From assembly GCA_946625715.1 (NCBI GenBank), contig CAMOTK010000007.1, forward strand, positions 1 to 20,569: 20,569 nucleotides of DNA. The letters run 5' to 3'. The notes under the pieces were generated by a model. It saw only the letters and a list, made by a program, of their open reading frames with translations. It was not told where the DNA came from and searched no databases. Positions within the stretch are counted from its first letter, which is position 1, and each line of letters opens with the position of its first letter. Below are positions 1-7,782 of this stretch, one piece after another. The position numbers were made by a program, and so were the translations under genes. The stretch is from an uncultured Prevotella sp. (lineage in GTDB: Bacteria; Bacteroidota; Bacteroidia; Bacteroidales; Bacteroidaceae).

Positions 1-2
1 AC

Positions 3-143
3 GTGGAGAGCGGCATCATCACCATCAAGCCCAAAGACACGGGCTGGGACGATGAATACTCGCAGATGACCCATTTCCACGAGCCCGTCGTGCCCAGCGA
101 CCACACAGCACCCCGTATTCCAACAACCCCAGAAATCAGATAA
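3..143 (+). CDS. C-terminal end of upstream gene, probably OadG-type decarboxylase subunit (partial)
   Basis: An open frame enters from the left edge and stops at 141-143, giving 46 residues. The tail contains TIKPKDTGWDDEYSQ and ends TTPEIR. The stop is only 6 bases before the biotin carrier start, so the two are very likely cotranscribed. In Bacteroidales, sodium-pumping decarboxylase loci commonly run alpha subunit, OadG-like membrane subunit, biotin carrier, beta subunit, so position points to the OadG-like small membrane subunit that anchors the complex. The fragment itself shows no diagnostic motif. The frame is well supported, but the function is inferred from neighbours only. Confidence 0.5.
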   Translation: MESGIITIKPKDTGWDDEYSQMTHFHEPVVPSDHTAPRIPTTPEIR

Positions 144-149
144 AAAGCA

Positions 150-599
150 ATGAACAAGTATCAATATAAAGTACAAGGCGTTGACTACGAAGTAGAGATT
201 GAAGAAGTAGAGGGCAACGTCGCCAAAGTGAACGTGAACGGCATCCCGTTCGAAGTAGAGCTCAAGCAGCCCATCAAGCCCACCAGTCCGCTCAACAAGG
301 TGAAGGTGGAAGCTCCCAAACCTGCTGCCCCTGTAGCCCCCGTGGCTGCTCCCGTAGCCGCTGCTGCTCCTGTAGCTGCCGGCGCCGGCACGCCGCTGAA
401 GAGTCCGCTCCCTGGCACCATCACCGACATCAAGGTGCAGGTAGGCCAGCAAGTGAACGTTGGCGACACCGTGCTCGTGCTCGAGGCCATGAAGATGCAG
501 AACAACATTGAGGCCGAGGTAGCCGGACAGGTGACGTCCATCTTAGTGAAACAGGGCGATACGGTCATGGAAGGTGCAGTTCTGCTGACCATCGGATAA
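150..599 (+). CDS. mmdC: Biotin carboxyl carrier subunit of sodium-translocating decarboxylase
   Basis: This 149-residue protein has the three-part build of decarboxylase biotin carriers: an N-terminal segment (about 1-50), a flexible Ala/Pro/Val-rich linker (about 52-80) and a C-terminal biotinyl domain (about 82-149). The biotinylation motif EAMKM lies at residues 112-116, with K115 as the expected biotin site, and the partner hairpin glycines (PLPGTI, KQGDTV) are present. Biotin on K115 would carry CO2 from the carboxyltransferase subunit to the membrane beta subunit encoded next door. Methylmalonyl-CoA decarboxylase (succinate to propionate route) and oxaloacetate decarboxylase carriers look alike. 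I favour the former from Bacteroidales gene order, but the alpha subunit that decides the substrate lies outside the window. The start is an ATG after an A-rich leader. Confidence 0.88.
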   Translation: MNKYQYKVQGVDYEVEIEEVEGNVAKVNVNGIPFEVELKQPIKPTSPLNKVKVEAPKPAAPVAPVAAPVAAAAPVAAGAGTPLKSPLPGTITDIKVQVGQQVNVGDTVLVLEAMKMQNNIEAEVAGQVTSILVKQGDTVMEGAVLLTIG

Positions 600-632
600 T
601 TGACAATTGAGAATTGATAATTGACAATTGAT
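598..632 (+). repeat. Five tandem copies of a 7-bp AATTGAN unit
   Basis: Five consecutive heptads AATTGAC, AATTGAG, AATTGAT, AATTGAC and AATTGAT run from 598 to 632. The first overlaps the last two bases of the stop codon of the biotin carrier gene, and the last ends 5 bases before the beta-subunit ATG at 638. The 11-mer TTGACAATTGA occurs exactly twice (601-611 is off by one base; the exact copies begin at 600 and 621 as TTGACAATTGA read from T601 and T622 when aligned on GACAATTGA). AATTGA-rich repeats of this kind are frequent between genes in Bacteroidales. No Shine-Dalgarno is visible here, so the repeat forms the whole leader of the beta-subunit gene. Confidence 0.85.
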
Positions 633-637
633 AGTTT

Positions 638-1789
638 ATGTGGCAATTCATTATAGACAACTTCAATGAGTTTCTCACCTACACCGGCTTTGCCAATGCC
701 GAGGTGGGCAACCTCATCATGATAGCCGTAGGTGCGTTTTTCATCTACTTGGCCATCAAGCGCGACTTCGAGCCGCTGCTGCTCGTGCCCATCGGCCTGG
801 GCATCATCTTAGGCAACATCCCCTTCCGTGGCGATGCCGGTTTGGAAATCGGACTCTACGAGGACAACTCCGTGCTCAACATCTTCTATCAGGGTGTGCG
901 ACAGGGTTGGTATCCGCCGCTCATCTTCTTGGGCATCGGTGCCATGACCGACTTCTCGGCATTGCTGGCCAATCCTAAGCTGGTGCTCATCGGCGCAGCT
1001 GCGCAGTTTGGCATCTTCGGCGCCTACATGTTTGCGCTGGCCATCGGTTTCGAGCCCGACCAGGCAGCAGGCATTGCCATCATCGGTGGTGCCGACGGTC
1101 CTACGGCCATCTTCCTCTCGTCGAAGCTTGCTCCCAACCTGATGGGTGCCATTGCCGTGTGTGCCTATAGCTACATGGCACTCGTGCCCCTCATTCAGCC
1201 ACCTATCATGCGCCTGCTCACCACGAAGAAGGAGCGCGTCATCAAAATGAAGCCCGGCCGCGAGGTGAGCCAGACAGAGCGCATCCTCTTCCCCATCATC
1301 GGCTTGCTCATGACGACCTTCATCGTGCCCTCGGGCCTGCCCCTCTTAGGCATGCTGTTCTTCGGCAATCTGCTGAAGGAGAGCGGTAAGACCACACGTC
1401 TGGCCAAGACGGCAGGCGCAGCCCTCAACGACATCGTCGTGATGCTGCTCGGTCTCACCGTAGGCTGCTCCACACAGGCCAGCGAGTTCCTGACCATGAA
1501 CACGGTGTTCATCTTCGCCATCGGCGCTTTTGCCTTCGCCATTGCAACGGCCAGCGGCGTGCTGTTTGTGAAGCTGATGAACGTGTTCCTGCCTGCCGAC
1601 AAGAAAATCAATCCGCTCATCGGCAATGCTGGTGTGAGCGCCGTACCTATGGCAGCCCGCATCTCTCACAACCTCGGTCTGGAATACGACCGCCACAACT
1701 ATCTACTCATGCACGCTATGGGCCCCAACGTGGCCGGCGTCATCGGTTCGGCGGTAGCTGCCGGTGCACTGCTCGGATTCCTTAGCTAA
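638..1789 (+). CDS. mmdB: Sodium ion-translocating decarboxylase beta subunit (OadB/MmdB/GcdB family)
   Basis: This 383-residue, strongly hydrophobic protein matches the beta subunit that decarboxylates carboxybiotin and exports Na+. The family signature GGADGPTAIFLSSKLAP is present, with D153 as the likely equivalent of the essential membrane aspartate of the family. The conserved C-terminal block NAGVSAVPMAARIS followed by HAMGPNVAGVIGSAVAAGALL is also intact. Length is within the family's usual range. It lies 38 bases after the biotin carrier, separated only by a heptad repeat, so the two form one transcription unit. The complex would sit in the inner membrane and turn decarboxylation energy into a sodium gradient. 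Whether the substrate is methylmalonyl-CoA or oxaloacetate cannot be read from this subunit. Confidence 0.92.
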   Translation: MWQFIIDNFNEFLTYTGFANAEVGNLIMIAVGAFFIYLAIKRDFEPLLLVPIGLGIILGNIPFRGDAGLEIGLYEDNSVLNIFYQGVRQGWYPPLIFLGIGAMTDFSALLANPKLVLIGAAAQFGIFGAYMFALAIGFEPDQAAGIAIIGGADGPTAIFLSSKLAPNLMGAIAVCAYSYMALVPLIQPPIMRLLTTKKERVIKMKPGREVSQTERILFPIIGLLMTTFIVPSGLPLLGMLFFGNLLKESGKTTRLAKTAGAALNDIVVMLLGLTVGCSTQASEFLTMNTVFIFAIGAFAFAIATASGVLFVKLMNVFLPADKKINPLIGNAGVSAVPMAARISHNLGLEYDRHNYLLMHAMGPNVAGVIGSAVAAGALLGFLS

Positions 1790-1801
1790 TCAGAAAAGAA
1801 C

Positions 1802-2398
1802 ATGAACAGAGAACGTCCCAAAATAGCCATCATCGACCCCAACACGCTGTCTGTGTTGGGGCTCAAGGCTATTCTGCAAAACGTGATGCCCATCATGACG
1901 GTCGACACGTTCGGGTCGTTCAGCGAGCTGCAAGCCAACAAGCCCGAGCAGTACTTCCACTACTTTGTGGCAATGAACGTAGTACTCCAGAATCGTACGT
2001 TCTTCCAGGCGAACAGACGCAAGACCATTGTGCTCACCCTGTCGCTCGACAGCGCCAGTCAGCTGAATGAGTTCCACAGCCTGTGCATCAACGTACCGGA
2101 AAAAGAGCTCATCCGCTCGTTGCTCGCTATACAGCAACATGGGCACCCTCAAGGCAAGAACATGCCGGAACTGCCTCAAGCGCTTCAGCAGAAGATTCTG
2201 ACCGACCGCGAGATTGAGGTGATGTCCCTCATCGTGCAAGGATATATTAATAAGGAGATAGCCGACCGGCTGAATATCGGTCTGGCCACGGTGGTCACCC
2301 ACCGCAAGAATATCATGGATAAACTCGGCATGAAGAGTGTTTCAGCACTCACCATCTATGCTGTGATGCACGGCTACGTAGACATCAACAAGATATAA
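1802..2398 (+). CDS. LuxR-family transcriptional regulator with degenerate receiver domain
   Basis: This 198-residue protein has a response-regulator-like N-terminus (about 6-115) and a LuxR/NarL helix-turn-helix (about 133-198: LTDREIEVMSLIVQGY, NKEIADRLNI, VTHRKNIMDKLG). In the N-domain the early acidic site is reduced to IIDPN (D12). The strand that should end in the phospho-acceptor Asp reads HYFVAMNVVL, with no Asp. This suggests a pseudo-receiver that is not controlled by ordinary Asp phosphorylation. The gene starts 12 bases after the decarboxylase beta subunit and 20 bases before the DUF4421-phospholipase gene, so it is probably part of that operon. Its DNA-binding domain closely resembles that of the hemerythrin regulator at 5326-6279, including the shared TIYAxxxGxVDI ending. 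Its target genes are unknown. Confidence 0.85.
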   Translation: MNRERPKIAIIDPNTLSVLGLKAILQNVMPIMTVDTFGSFSELQANKPEQYFHYFVAMNVVLQNRTFFQANRRKTIVLTLSLDSASQLNEFHSLCINVPEKELIRSLLAIQQHGHPQGKNMPELPQALQQKILTDREIEVMSLIVQGYINKEIADRLNIGLATVVTHRKNIMDKLGMKSVSALTIYAVMHGYVDINKI

Positions 2399-2418
2399 CA
2401 CAAAACCATAATCAGACT

Positions 2419-5307
2419 ATGAAAACAACCATCAAACGAAGCTGTTTCACCTTGCTGCTGGCAGCCTGCACCCTTGGGCTGCAAGCCGCAGAGGACAACG
2501 ACACCATCAAGCATGAGAATTTCGGGCAAAAGCTCTTGAAACCTGTAAAATGGATTATCCACAACTGGAGCGACTTCGACAAGAACTACGCCGTGCCATC
2601 ATTCTACAACTGGGCAGTACAGTTGCAGAATTCCACCACTTTTGAATGGCTGCGTATGTCGACACCCGAAGGCATGACCATACACATGAACTCGCGATTG
2701 AGCAACCGATTCGGCCCTTATCTCGGATGGCGATTCCTGTTCTTCGGTACGACTATCGACCTGAATGCACTATCGAACTCTACGAAGCGCAAGAATGAGT
2801 TCACGCTGTCTATCAACTCGAACCTCGTGAACATCGACCTCATCAGGCGCAGGACGGGCGGCGACTTCAATATTAACAAGCTGTTGTTCAATTCGCCTTA
2901 CTTTGGAGAATTAGATTTGACTGAATTAAGCCGGATCTACGATTTGGGTGACTACATCAACAACAGTCTGACGGGTGTGAACATCAACTACTTCACCAAC
3001 CACAAGAAATACTCCAACCCTGCTGCTTTCTCCAATGGCGCCATTCAGCTGCGCTCCGTCGGTTCGCCCATTGTCGGCTTGGGCTTCACCCACCAGAAGG
3101 TAGAAAGCTATATCACCGACTTGTTTACTTCCCTTTCGAGCGTAATGATTGTTGACGAAAATAGCAATAGAATCGTCGACGATGATGATTTGCAAAGACT
3201 AAACGACCTTTGGGAACAGTCGGAATCGGATTACTACAAGGCATTGGGTGTCTACTTGGACAATCTCTGGCCCTATCTGAAAATCAACGACGAATATTCC
3301 AAGCTCACACGCACATTCCTGACCAACCGCATTCCTACCGTCACAAAGGTCAACGACCTGCACCTGCAGTTGGGCTACACCTACAACCTGGTGTTCTCGC
3401 GCCGTCTGCTGCTCGGCATGTCGGCTGTTATCTCGCCCAGTTTGAAGTTTATCTCGGCCACCAACAAAGGCGGACTGTCCTACGAGATGGCCGACCAGCT
3501 CTCTGCACTCATCGAGAAGTACGAGGGTCGCCAAGTGCCTGCCAGCGAGTTCCGCTTTGAGAAAAAGCAAACGCACTTAGACGCCAACTTCTTTGCACGT
3601 GCCAGTCTGACCTATAACTTCAACCGCTGGCGTGCAGGCATCAATGCCTCGTTCAGCAATTACCTCTTCAAAGACAACAAGAGGGGCATGTCTATCAACA
3701 ACGGCTATGGCAACGTCGACGTGTACGTTGGCTACTGCTTCGGACGCAAGAAAGACTACCGCTACAACGGTCCTCTGCGCAAGGAATATATCGCCGCAGC
3801 ACTCACACCACAACAGATTGAGGAGATGAAGGACACGATGCCCAAGGGCAATCTGAACGACGGCAGTTCGTATCTGGCAGCGATGGGCAAGACAGGTCGC
3901 TATCATCAAGACCACTTCGACTTGGGCATCTACGGCTGTGACCTTGTGAAGGGGCCCGACGGCAATTACGGCAGCTATGAGATTCAGGACGGCTACATCA
4001 CGCCTGGCGAAGATACAGAAGGCAAACTGAGAGTTGGCACCGTGCTGCCCATCAACAAGAACGGCCGCTTCTCGCTGCAGGCCGGCCACCACAGCGGCAT
4101 ACGTGCCGGTATGTGGTGGAAGTCTCAGTTAGGCATCAACCAGATTCCCAACCAATGGTACCCAGAGATGCTGCACTATGCCCTACGCGGCAAACTGACA
4201 CTCTATCTGCGTGGTCGCATCTTTGGTACGAAGAAACCCGTGAAGGTCGAGATTGAAGACTTCTGCATCAATCACGGCAAGGAGACCCAGAACTTCTTCC
4301 AGATGGGTATCAAGTCGTTCTACTCGCGTTCTACCTATAGCATCGAGGGCAGAATGAAGGTCAACGACCGTCTCTGCCGCGTCTACATCGAACAGAAGAA
4401 GCGCGGCAAGGAGACCATGCTCTTCTTCTCGCGCGTCTACGAGTCGAACTCCACCTGGATGTCGTTGCTCGACGGCAACCGCACCATCGGTTCCATCTCC
4501 TTGCCTGGCACCCACGATGCCGGAACGGCCTCGCTGCCCGAATCGCCCACATTCAAGTTCGGCCACACGCAGAACTTTGCCGTCATCGACCAGTTGCGCG
4601 ACGGCATCCGCGCCTTCGACATCCGTCTGAAGAAGGATTTGCGCTATGGCCACACGATGACCTGCCGCGAGAGTTTCGACAGCACGATGGTCGACTTCGA
4701 CAAGTTCCTGAAGGACCACCCATCCGAAGTCATCATTGCCATGATTGGCAGCGACGAAGCCGGCCACAAATGGGATCCCGAGCTGACGAAAAACTACAAG
4801 AAACTCATCAACAAGTACCCACACCTGTTTGTAGAGGACTTCAAGCCCAGCGACAAGCTCGACGATGTGCGCGGCAAGATTCTCGTCATCCGTCGTCAGG
4901 AAGAGTGCCCCTTCGGCAAGCTGCTGAAGTTCACCGACAACGCCGTGTTCGACTACGACTGCTTCCATGTGGAAGACGTCTACAAGGAGTTCAAGACGTG
5001 GAAGAAAATCAAGCTCGTGGAGCAGAACATCCGCGAAGCCTACGAGAACGAGGACCCCAACAAGTGGTACATCACGTTCAACAGCATCTCGTGGTCGCCC
5101 CGTCGCCATAACCCCTACAGCTATGCCTGGGGCGGCAAGGCCAAGAACATTCGCAAGCCCATCAACAAGAACTTCCGCGAGTTTGTAGAATTGAAAGACT
5201 ACACCGACTTCGGCATCGTGTTCATGGACTTCTACAACGACCACGGCGACAACCCGCAGATTGTGGAAACCATCATCAAGTCAAACTTCCATCGTCAGGA
5301 CGAATAA
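2419..5307 (+). CDS. DUF4421 domain fused to PI-specific phospholipase C-like domain, exported
   Basis: This 962-residue protein starts with a signal peptide (about 1-23, ending GLQA). LAAC at 14-17 could alternatively be a lipobox. Residues about 50-445 resemble DUF4421, a Bacteroidetes envelope family (YAVPSFYNW, GPYLGWRFLFFG, RRRTGGDF). Residues about 446-685 are aromatic- and beta-rich and unassigned. Residues about 686-962 resemble bacterial PI-PLC X domains: SLPGTHDAGT supplies H699 and D700, GIRAFDIR supplies D734 and R736, RYGHTM supplies H745, and VFMDFYNDHG supplies D937. These match the order and spacing of the catalytic set of Bacillus PI-PLC (H32, D33, D67, R69, H82, D274, from memory). 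The enzyme class cleaves phosphoinositides or related glycolipids without calcium. Stand-alone bacterial PI-PLC is about 300 residues, so the fusion to an envelope domain is unusual. The natural substrate is not evident. Confidence 0.8.
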   Translation: MKTTIKRSCFTLLLAACTLGLQAAEDNDTIKHENFGQKLLKPVKWIIHNWSDFDKNYAVPSFYNWAVQLQNSTTFEWLRMSTPEGMTIHMNSRLSNRFGPYLGWRFLFFGTTIDLNALSNSTKRKNEFTLSINSNLVNIDLIRRRTGGDFNINKLLFNSPYFGELDLTELSRIYDLGDYINNSLTGVNINYFTNHKKYSNPAAFSNGAIQLRSVGSPIVGLGFTHQKVESYITDLFTSLSSVMIVDENSNRIVDDDDLQRLNDLWEQSESDYYKALGVYLDNLWPYLKINDEYSKLTRTFLTNRIPTVTKVNDLHLQLGYTYNLVFSRRLLLGMSAVISPSLKFISATNKGGLSYEMADQLSALIEKYEGRQVPASEFRFEKKQTHLDANFFARASLTYNFNRWRAGINASFSNYLFKDNKRGMSINNGYGNVDVYVGYCFGRKKDYRYNGPLRKEYIAAALTPQQIEEMKDTMPKGNLNDGSSYLAAMGKTGRYHQDHFDLGIYGCDLVKGPDGNYGSYEIQDGYITPGEDTEGKLRVGTVLPINKNGRFSLQAGHHSGIRAGMWWKSQLGINQIPNQWYPEMLHYALRGKLTLYLRGRIFGTKKPVKVEIEDFCINHGKETQNFFQMGIKSFYSRSTYSIEGRMKVNDRLCRVYIEQKKRGKETMLFFSRVYESNSTWMSLLDGNRTIGSISLPGTHDAGTASLPESPTFKFGHTQNFAVIDQLRDGIRAFDIRLKKDLRYGHTMTCRESFDSTMVDFDKFLKDHPSEVIIAMIGSDEAGHKWDPELTKNYKKLINKYPHLFVEDFKPSDKLDDVRGKILVIRRQEECPFGKLLKFTDNAVFDYDCFHVEDVYKEFKTWKKIKLVEQNIREAYENEDPNKWYITFNSISWSPRRHNPYSYAWGGKAKNIRKPINKNFREFVELKDYTDFGIVFMDFYNDHGDNPQIVETIIKSNFHRQDE

Positions 5308-5325
5308 TAAAAAACAGTAGCAAAA

Positions 5326-6279
5326 TTACAGCTTGACAGCCGAGATGTCTACGAGGCCATTGACAATGGCGTAGATGGTAAGGCCGGCAGGCGAGTGTAT
5401 TTGCAGTTTGCGTGCAATGTTTCTGCGATGCGTGATGACCGTATTTGTGGAAATGCAGAGGTGGTCGGCAATCTCCTTGTTCGACATGCCCTGCACCACC
5501 GATATGATGACATCCTTCTCGCGCTCGCTCAGCGCATCGGCATCGGCCCCCTTGAAGACCATGCCCGTGATGTTGCGTGTGACGTCGCTCTGCTTCGATA
5601 TTTGCTCCAGGCGCCGAATGGCCGGCACGAAAATATTGTCTTCCACCATCGCATGGCGGCGCAGCCATTCCTCGTTGTCGTAGATGTCGTGCAGCGTGGC
5701 CGTCAGGCGGTTGTTGTGCAGACCGTCGCTGGGCAGATACTTAATAATAAGTAGTTTCAGCTCGCGCAGCTTCTTGTCGGCGGCGCCGTGATGGCGCGAG
5801 AACGTCTCGATGCTATACTCCGCAGTGGGCTTGCCGTCGAGCAGCAACTGCACGTAGGGGAAGAGCGTCTTCTGCTCGTACTTCATGTGGCGCCTGATTT
5901 CCTGCGCATACTCGTCGTAGATGCGCAGGATGAGCTGCGACATGGGGTCGCCGGGGAAAATACTCTCTTCCAGCTGTCGGCGAATGAACGGCAACTGGAA
6001 ATCCAGGAAATAGGCGTGGCTGGCTTCCAGATAGTGCATCAGCGTGGGCACGCTCAGCAGTTCATCGTTCTCTGCATCACTATAGCCGTTGATAGTGAAA
6101 TTCACCACAGCAAGGAACGTGTAGGTGTCTACATCGTTGTCCTCACATGTTTCTCTGACTGTCTTGTCGCCAAAGCCCAAGCTAATGCCAAAACTGCCTA
6201 ACGACTGCAACAAATCGTAGTTGTCACGGATGAGCGAAATCATCTTGTCGTCGGCTTCATACATCTTCTGATTCTTCAT
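5326..6279 (-). CDS. RIC/hemerythrin sensor fused to LuxR DNA-binding domain
   Basis: This 317-residue regulator has three parts. Residues about 10-60 resemble the ScdA/RIC N-terminal domain (DUF542), but the usual Cys pair is replaced by GISLGFG. Residues about 78-225 form a hemerythrin-like four-helix bundle with H82 or H88, H131xxxE135, H163/H164 and H209xxxE213. The order and spacing match the di-iron ligands of E. coli YtfE (from memory H84, H129/E133, H160, H204/E208). Residues 248-317 are a LuxR helix-turn-helix (LSEREKDVIISVVQG, NKEIADHLCI, VITHRRNIARKL). Such a protein would sense O2, NO or iron state through the di-iron centre and change transcription. It faces the 3' end of the phospholipase gene (18-base gap) and is divergent from the porin-imelysin-cytochrome operon, which it probably controls. 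No effector-kinase partner is nearby. Confidence 0.87.
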   Translation of the reverse strand: MKNQKMYEADDKMISLIRDNYDLLQSLGSFGISLGFGDKTVRETCEDNDVDTYTFLAVVNFTINGYSDAENDELLSVPTLMHYLEASHAYFLDFQLPFIRRQLEESIFPGDPMSQLILRIYDEYAQEIRRHMKYEQKTLFPYVQLLLDGKPTAEYSIETFSRHHGAADKKLRELKLLIIKYLPSDGLHNNRLTATLHDIYDNEEWLRRHAMVEDNIFVPAIRRLEQISKQSDVTRNITGMVFKGADADALSEREKDVIISVVQGMSNKEIADHLCISTNTVITHRRNIARKLQIHSPAGLTIYAIVNGLVDISAVKL

Positions 6280-6309
6280 CGTGCGTACCTTATTTATTAA
6301 TTACGGCTG

Positions 6310-6340
6310 CAAAAGTACGTATTTTTTTCCAATTTCACAA
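6310..6340 (-). promoter_or_regulatory. Predicted promoter of the hemerythrin-LuxR gene
   Basis: On the minus strand TACTTTTG (complement of 6310-6317) matches the Bacteroidetes -7 consensus TAnnTTTG. TTG (complement of 6338-6340) lies exactly 20 bases upstream, as expected for the -33 element. It lies about 30 bases upstream of the predicted ATG at 6279. Confidence 0.65.
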
Positions 6341-6358
6341 TCACTAAAAGTAGGTATT
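6311..6358. promoter_or_regulatory. Candidate operator: two 13-bp near-identical direct repeats between divergent promoters
   Basis: AAAAGTACGTATT (6311-6323) and AAAAGTAGGTATT (6346-6358) match at 12 of 13 positions, with starts 35 bases apart. The first overlaps the -7 element of the minus-strand regulator promoter. The second overlaps the -33 element of the plus-strand operon promoter. The first copy also extends into an imperfect palindrome around TACGTA (6316-6321). The placement suits a factor that controls both directions, with the hemerythrin-LuxR protein as the obvious candidate. This is inference from position and repetition only. Confidence 0.45.
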
Positions 6359-6387
6359 GCACGTTCTATGCAAACTCCGTACCTTTG
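6357..6387 (+). promoter_or_regulatory. Predicted promoter of the porin-imelysin-cytochrome operon
   Basis: TACCTTTG (6380-6387) is a perfect Bacteroidetes -7 element (TAnnTTTG). TTG at 6357-6359 lies 20 bases upstream as the -33 element. Transcription would start a few bases after 6387, giving a leader of about 25-30 bases before the ATG at 6422. Confidence 0.7.
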
Positions 6388-6421
6388 CACCTGATTTTAG
6401 AAACGCTCACAAAAACAAGAC

Positions 6422-7747
6422 ATGAACAGTAGAAAAATAAAAGCAATGTGTGCTCTCATGCTGACGCTGACAGCAAGCACGACAATGGCGCACACGAACG
6501 CCACCGACAGCGTAGCCGCCACTGAAGCTACGCCCACCAACAAAAGCCGCTTCAGCTTGGGAGCCTACGGCGAGGCCGTGTTCAGCCGCAATTTCTACAG
6601 CCAACACTTCAACAGATACAAATATCCCGAACAACACAAGGACGACCCTGCGCACGGCCGTTTCGACTTGCCCCACGTCACCGTCAACATGGGCTATGAC
6701 TTCGGTCACGGCTGGTCGATGGGCATGGAGATTGAGTTTGAGCACGGCGGTACGGAAAGTGCCGTAGAGGTAGATGCCGACGAGTCGGGCGAATACGAGG
6801 CCGAGGTAGAACGCGGTGGCGAGGTGGCCCTCGAACAGTTCTGGATACAGAAATCGTTCTCGCGTGCCCTGAATCTGCGCGCCGGCGAGATTGTGGTGCC
6901 CGTAGGTGCCACAAACTACGCTCACATGCCTACGGAGTTCTTCACGGTCTATAGGCCTGAAGGCGAAAACAGCATCCTGCCCTGCACGTGGCATCAGACG
7001 GGTATTTCGCTTTGGGGCCGACTGAAGGACTGGCGCTACGAAGTGCAGTTTCTGTCGGGCCTCGACTCCGAGCGCTTCGGCGCCGAGAGCTTTGTACACT
7101 ACGGCGCCACCAGCGTCTACGAGTTCAAGCTGGCCAATAGCTTTGCCGCTGCCGCACGCATCGACAACTACAGCATACCCGGCCTGCGCCTAAGTCTGAG
7201 CGGATACTACGGCCACACGTTCAACAACACCATGAAGAGCCACAACAGCGCCACTTACGACAAGTGCAAGGGCGCGCTGGCCATCGGGTCGTTCGACTTC
7301 CTGCTCAAACGTTGGAACTGGGTGGTGCGCGGCAACTTCGACTATGCCCACCTGGGCGATGCCTCGCTCATCACGACGTTCAACAACTCCTTCCCCAAGC
7401 ACACGCTGCAGGACGGCTCGCCCTCGAAGCGCCAGCCCGTGGGCAGCGATGCCATAGCCGCAGGCATCGAGGCCGGCTACAACATTCTGTCGCAGTTCAG
7501 CGGCATACGTCCCAACCAGAAGCTCTACGTCTTCGGTCGCTATGAATACTACAACCCGATGAACGCCGGTGCCTACAAGCTGACCTACCTGTGGTGCAAG
7601 AAGCACCGCTTCGCTGCTGGTCTGAACTACTACCCCACGAAGCAGATTGTGGTAAAGGCCGAGTATTCGCACCGCCATTTCGCCAACCCCTACAACGACG
7701 AGCCCGCCCTGAACCTGGGCATCGCCTTCTCTGGCTGGCTTCTGTAG
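6422..7747 (+). CDS. Outer-membrane porin-like beta-barrel protein
   Basis: This 441-residue protein starts with a signal peptide (about 1-23, ending TMA) and continues with alternating aromatic and polar strands typical of an outer-membrane barrel. Features such as YGEAVFSRN near the start, LNLRAGEIVVPVG, GISLWGRL and a final strand ending GIAFSGWLL resemble the OprO/P-like porin family. A His- and Asp-rich stretch (H62, H72, H78, H85) and a strongly acidic segment (about 112-134) occur early and could face the pore or the outside. It is the first gene after the predicted promoter, followed 35 bases later by an imelysin lipoprotein. It probably passes a small solute used by the downstream proteins. 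A metal ligand is an attractive guess but not shown. Confidence 0.75.
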   Translation: MNSRKIKAMCALMLTLTASTTMAHTNATDSVAATEATPTNKSRFSLGAYGEAVFSRNFYSQHFNRYKYPEQHKDDPAHGRFDLPHVTVNMGYDFGHGWSMGMEIEFEHGGTESAVEVDADESGEYEAEVERGGEVALEQFWIQKSFSRALNLRAGEIVVPVGATNYAHMPTEFFTVYRPEGENSILPCTWHQTGISLWGRLKDWRYEVQFLSGLDSERFGAESFVHYGATSVYEFKLANSFAAAARIDNYSIPGLRLSLSGYYGHTFNNTMKSHNSATYDKCKGALAIGSFDFLLKRWNWVVRGNFDYAHLGDASLITTFNNSFPKHTLQDGSPSKRQPVGSDAIAAGIEAGYNILSQFSGIRPNQKLYVFGRYEYYNPMNAGAYKLTYLWCKKHRFAAGLNYYPTKQIVVKAEYSHRHFANPYNDEPALNLGIAFSGWLL

Positions 7748-7782
7748 AAAAAAAACACTATTCAATATAAAAAAAAGGTTTT

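Noticed and set aside
4183..5244. 353-codon minus-strand open frame opposite the phospholipase domain
   Set aside because: The plus strand holds a clear PI-PLC active-site set, and the reverse frame is low-complexity Val/Leu/Glu sequence with no motif.
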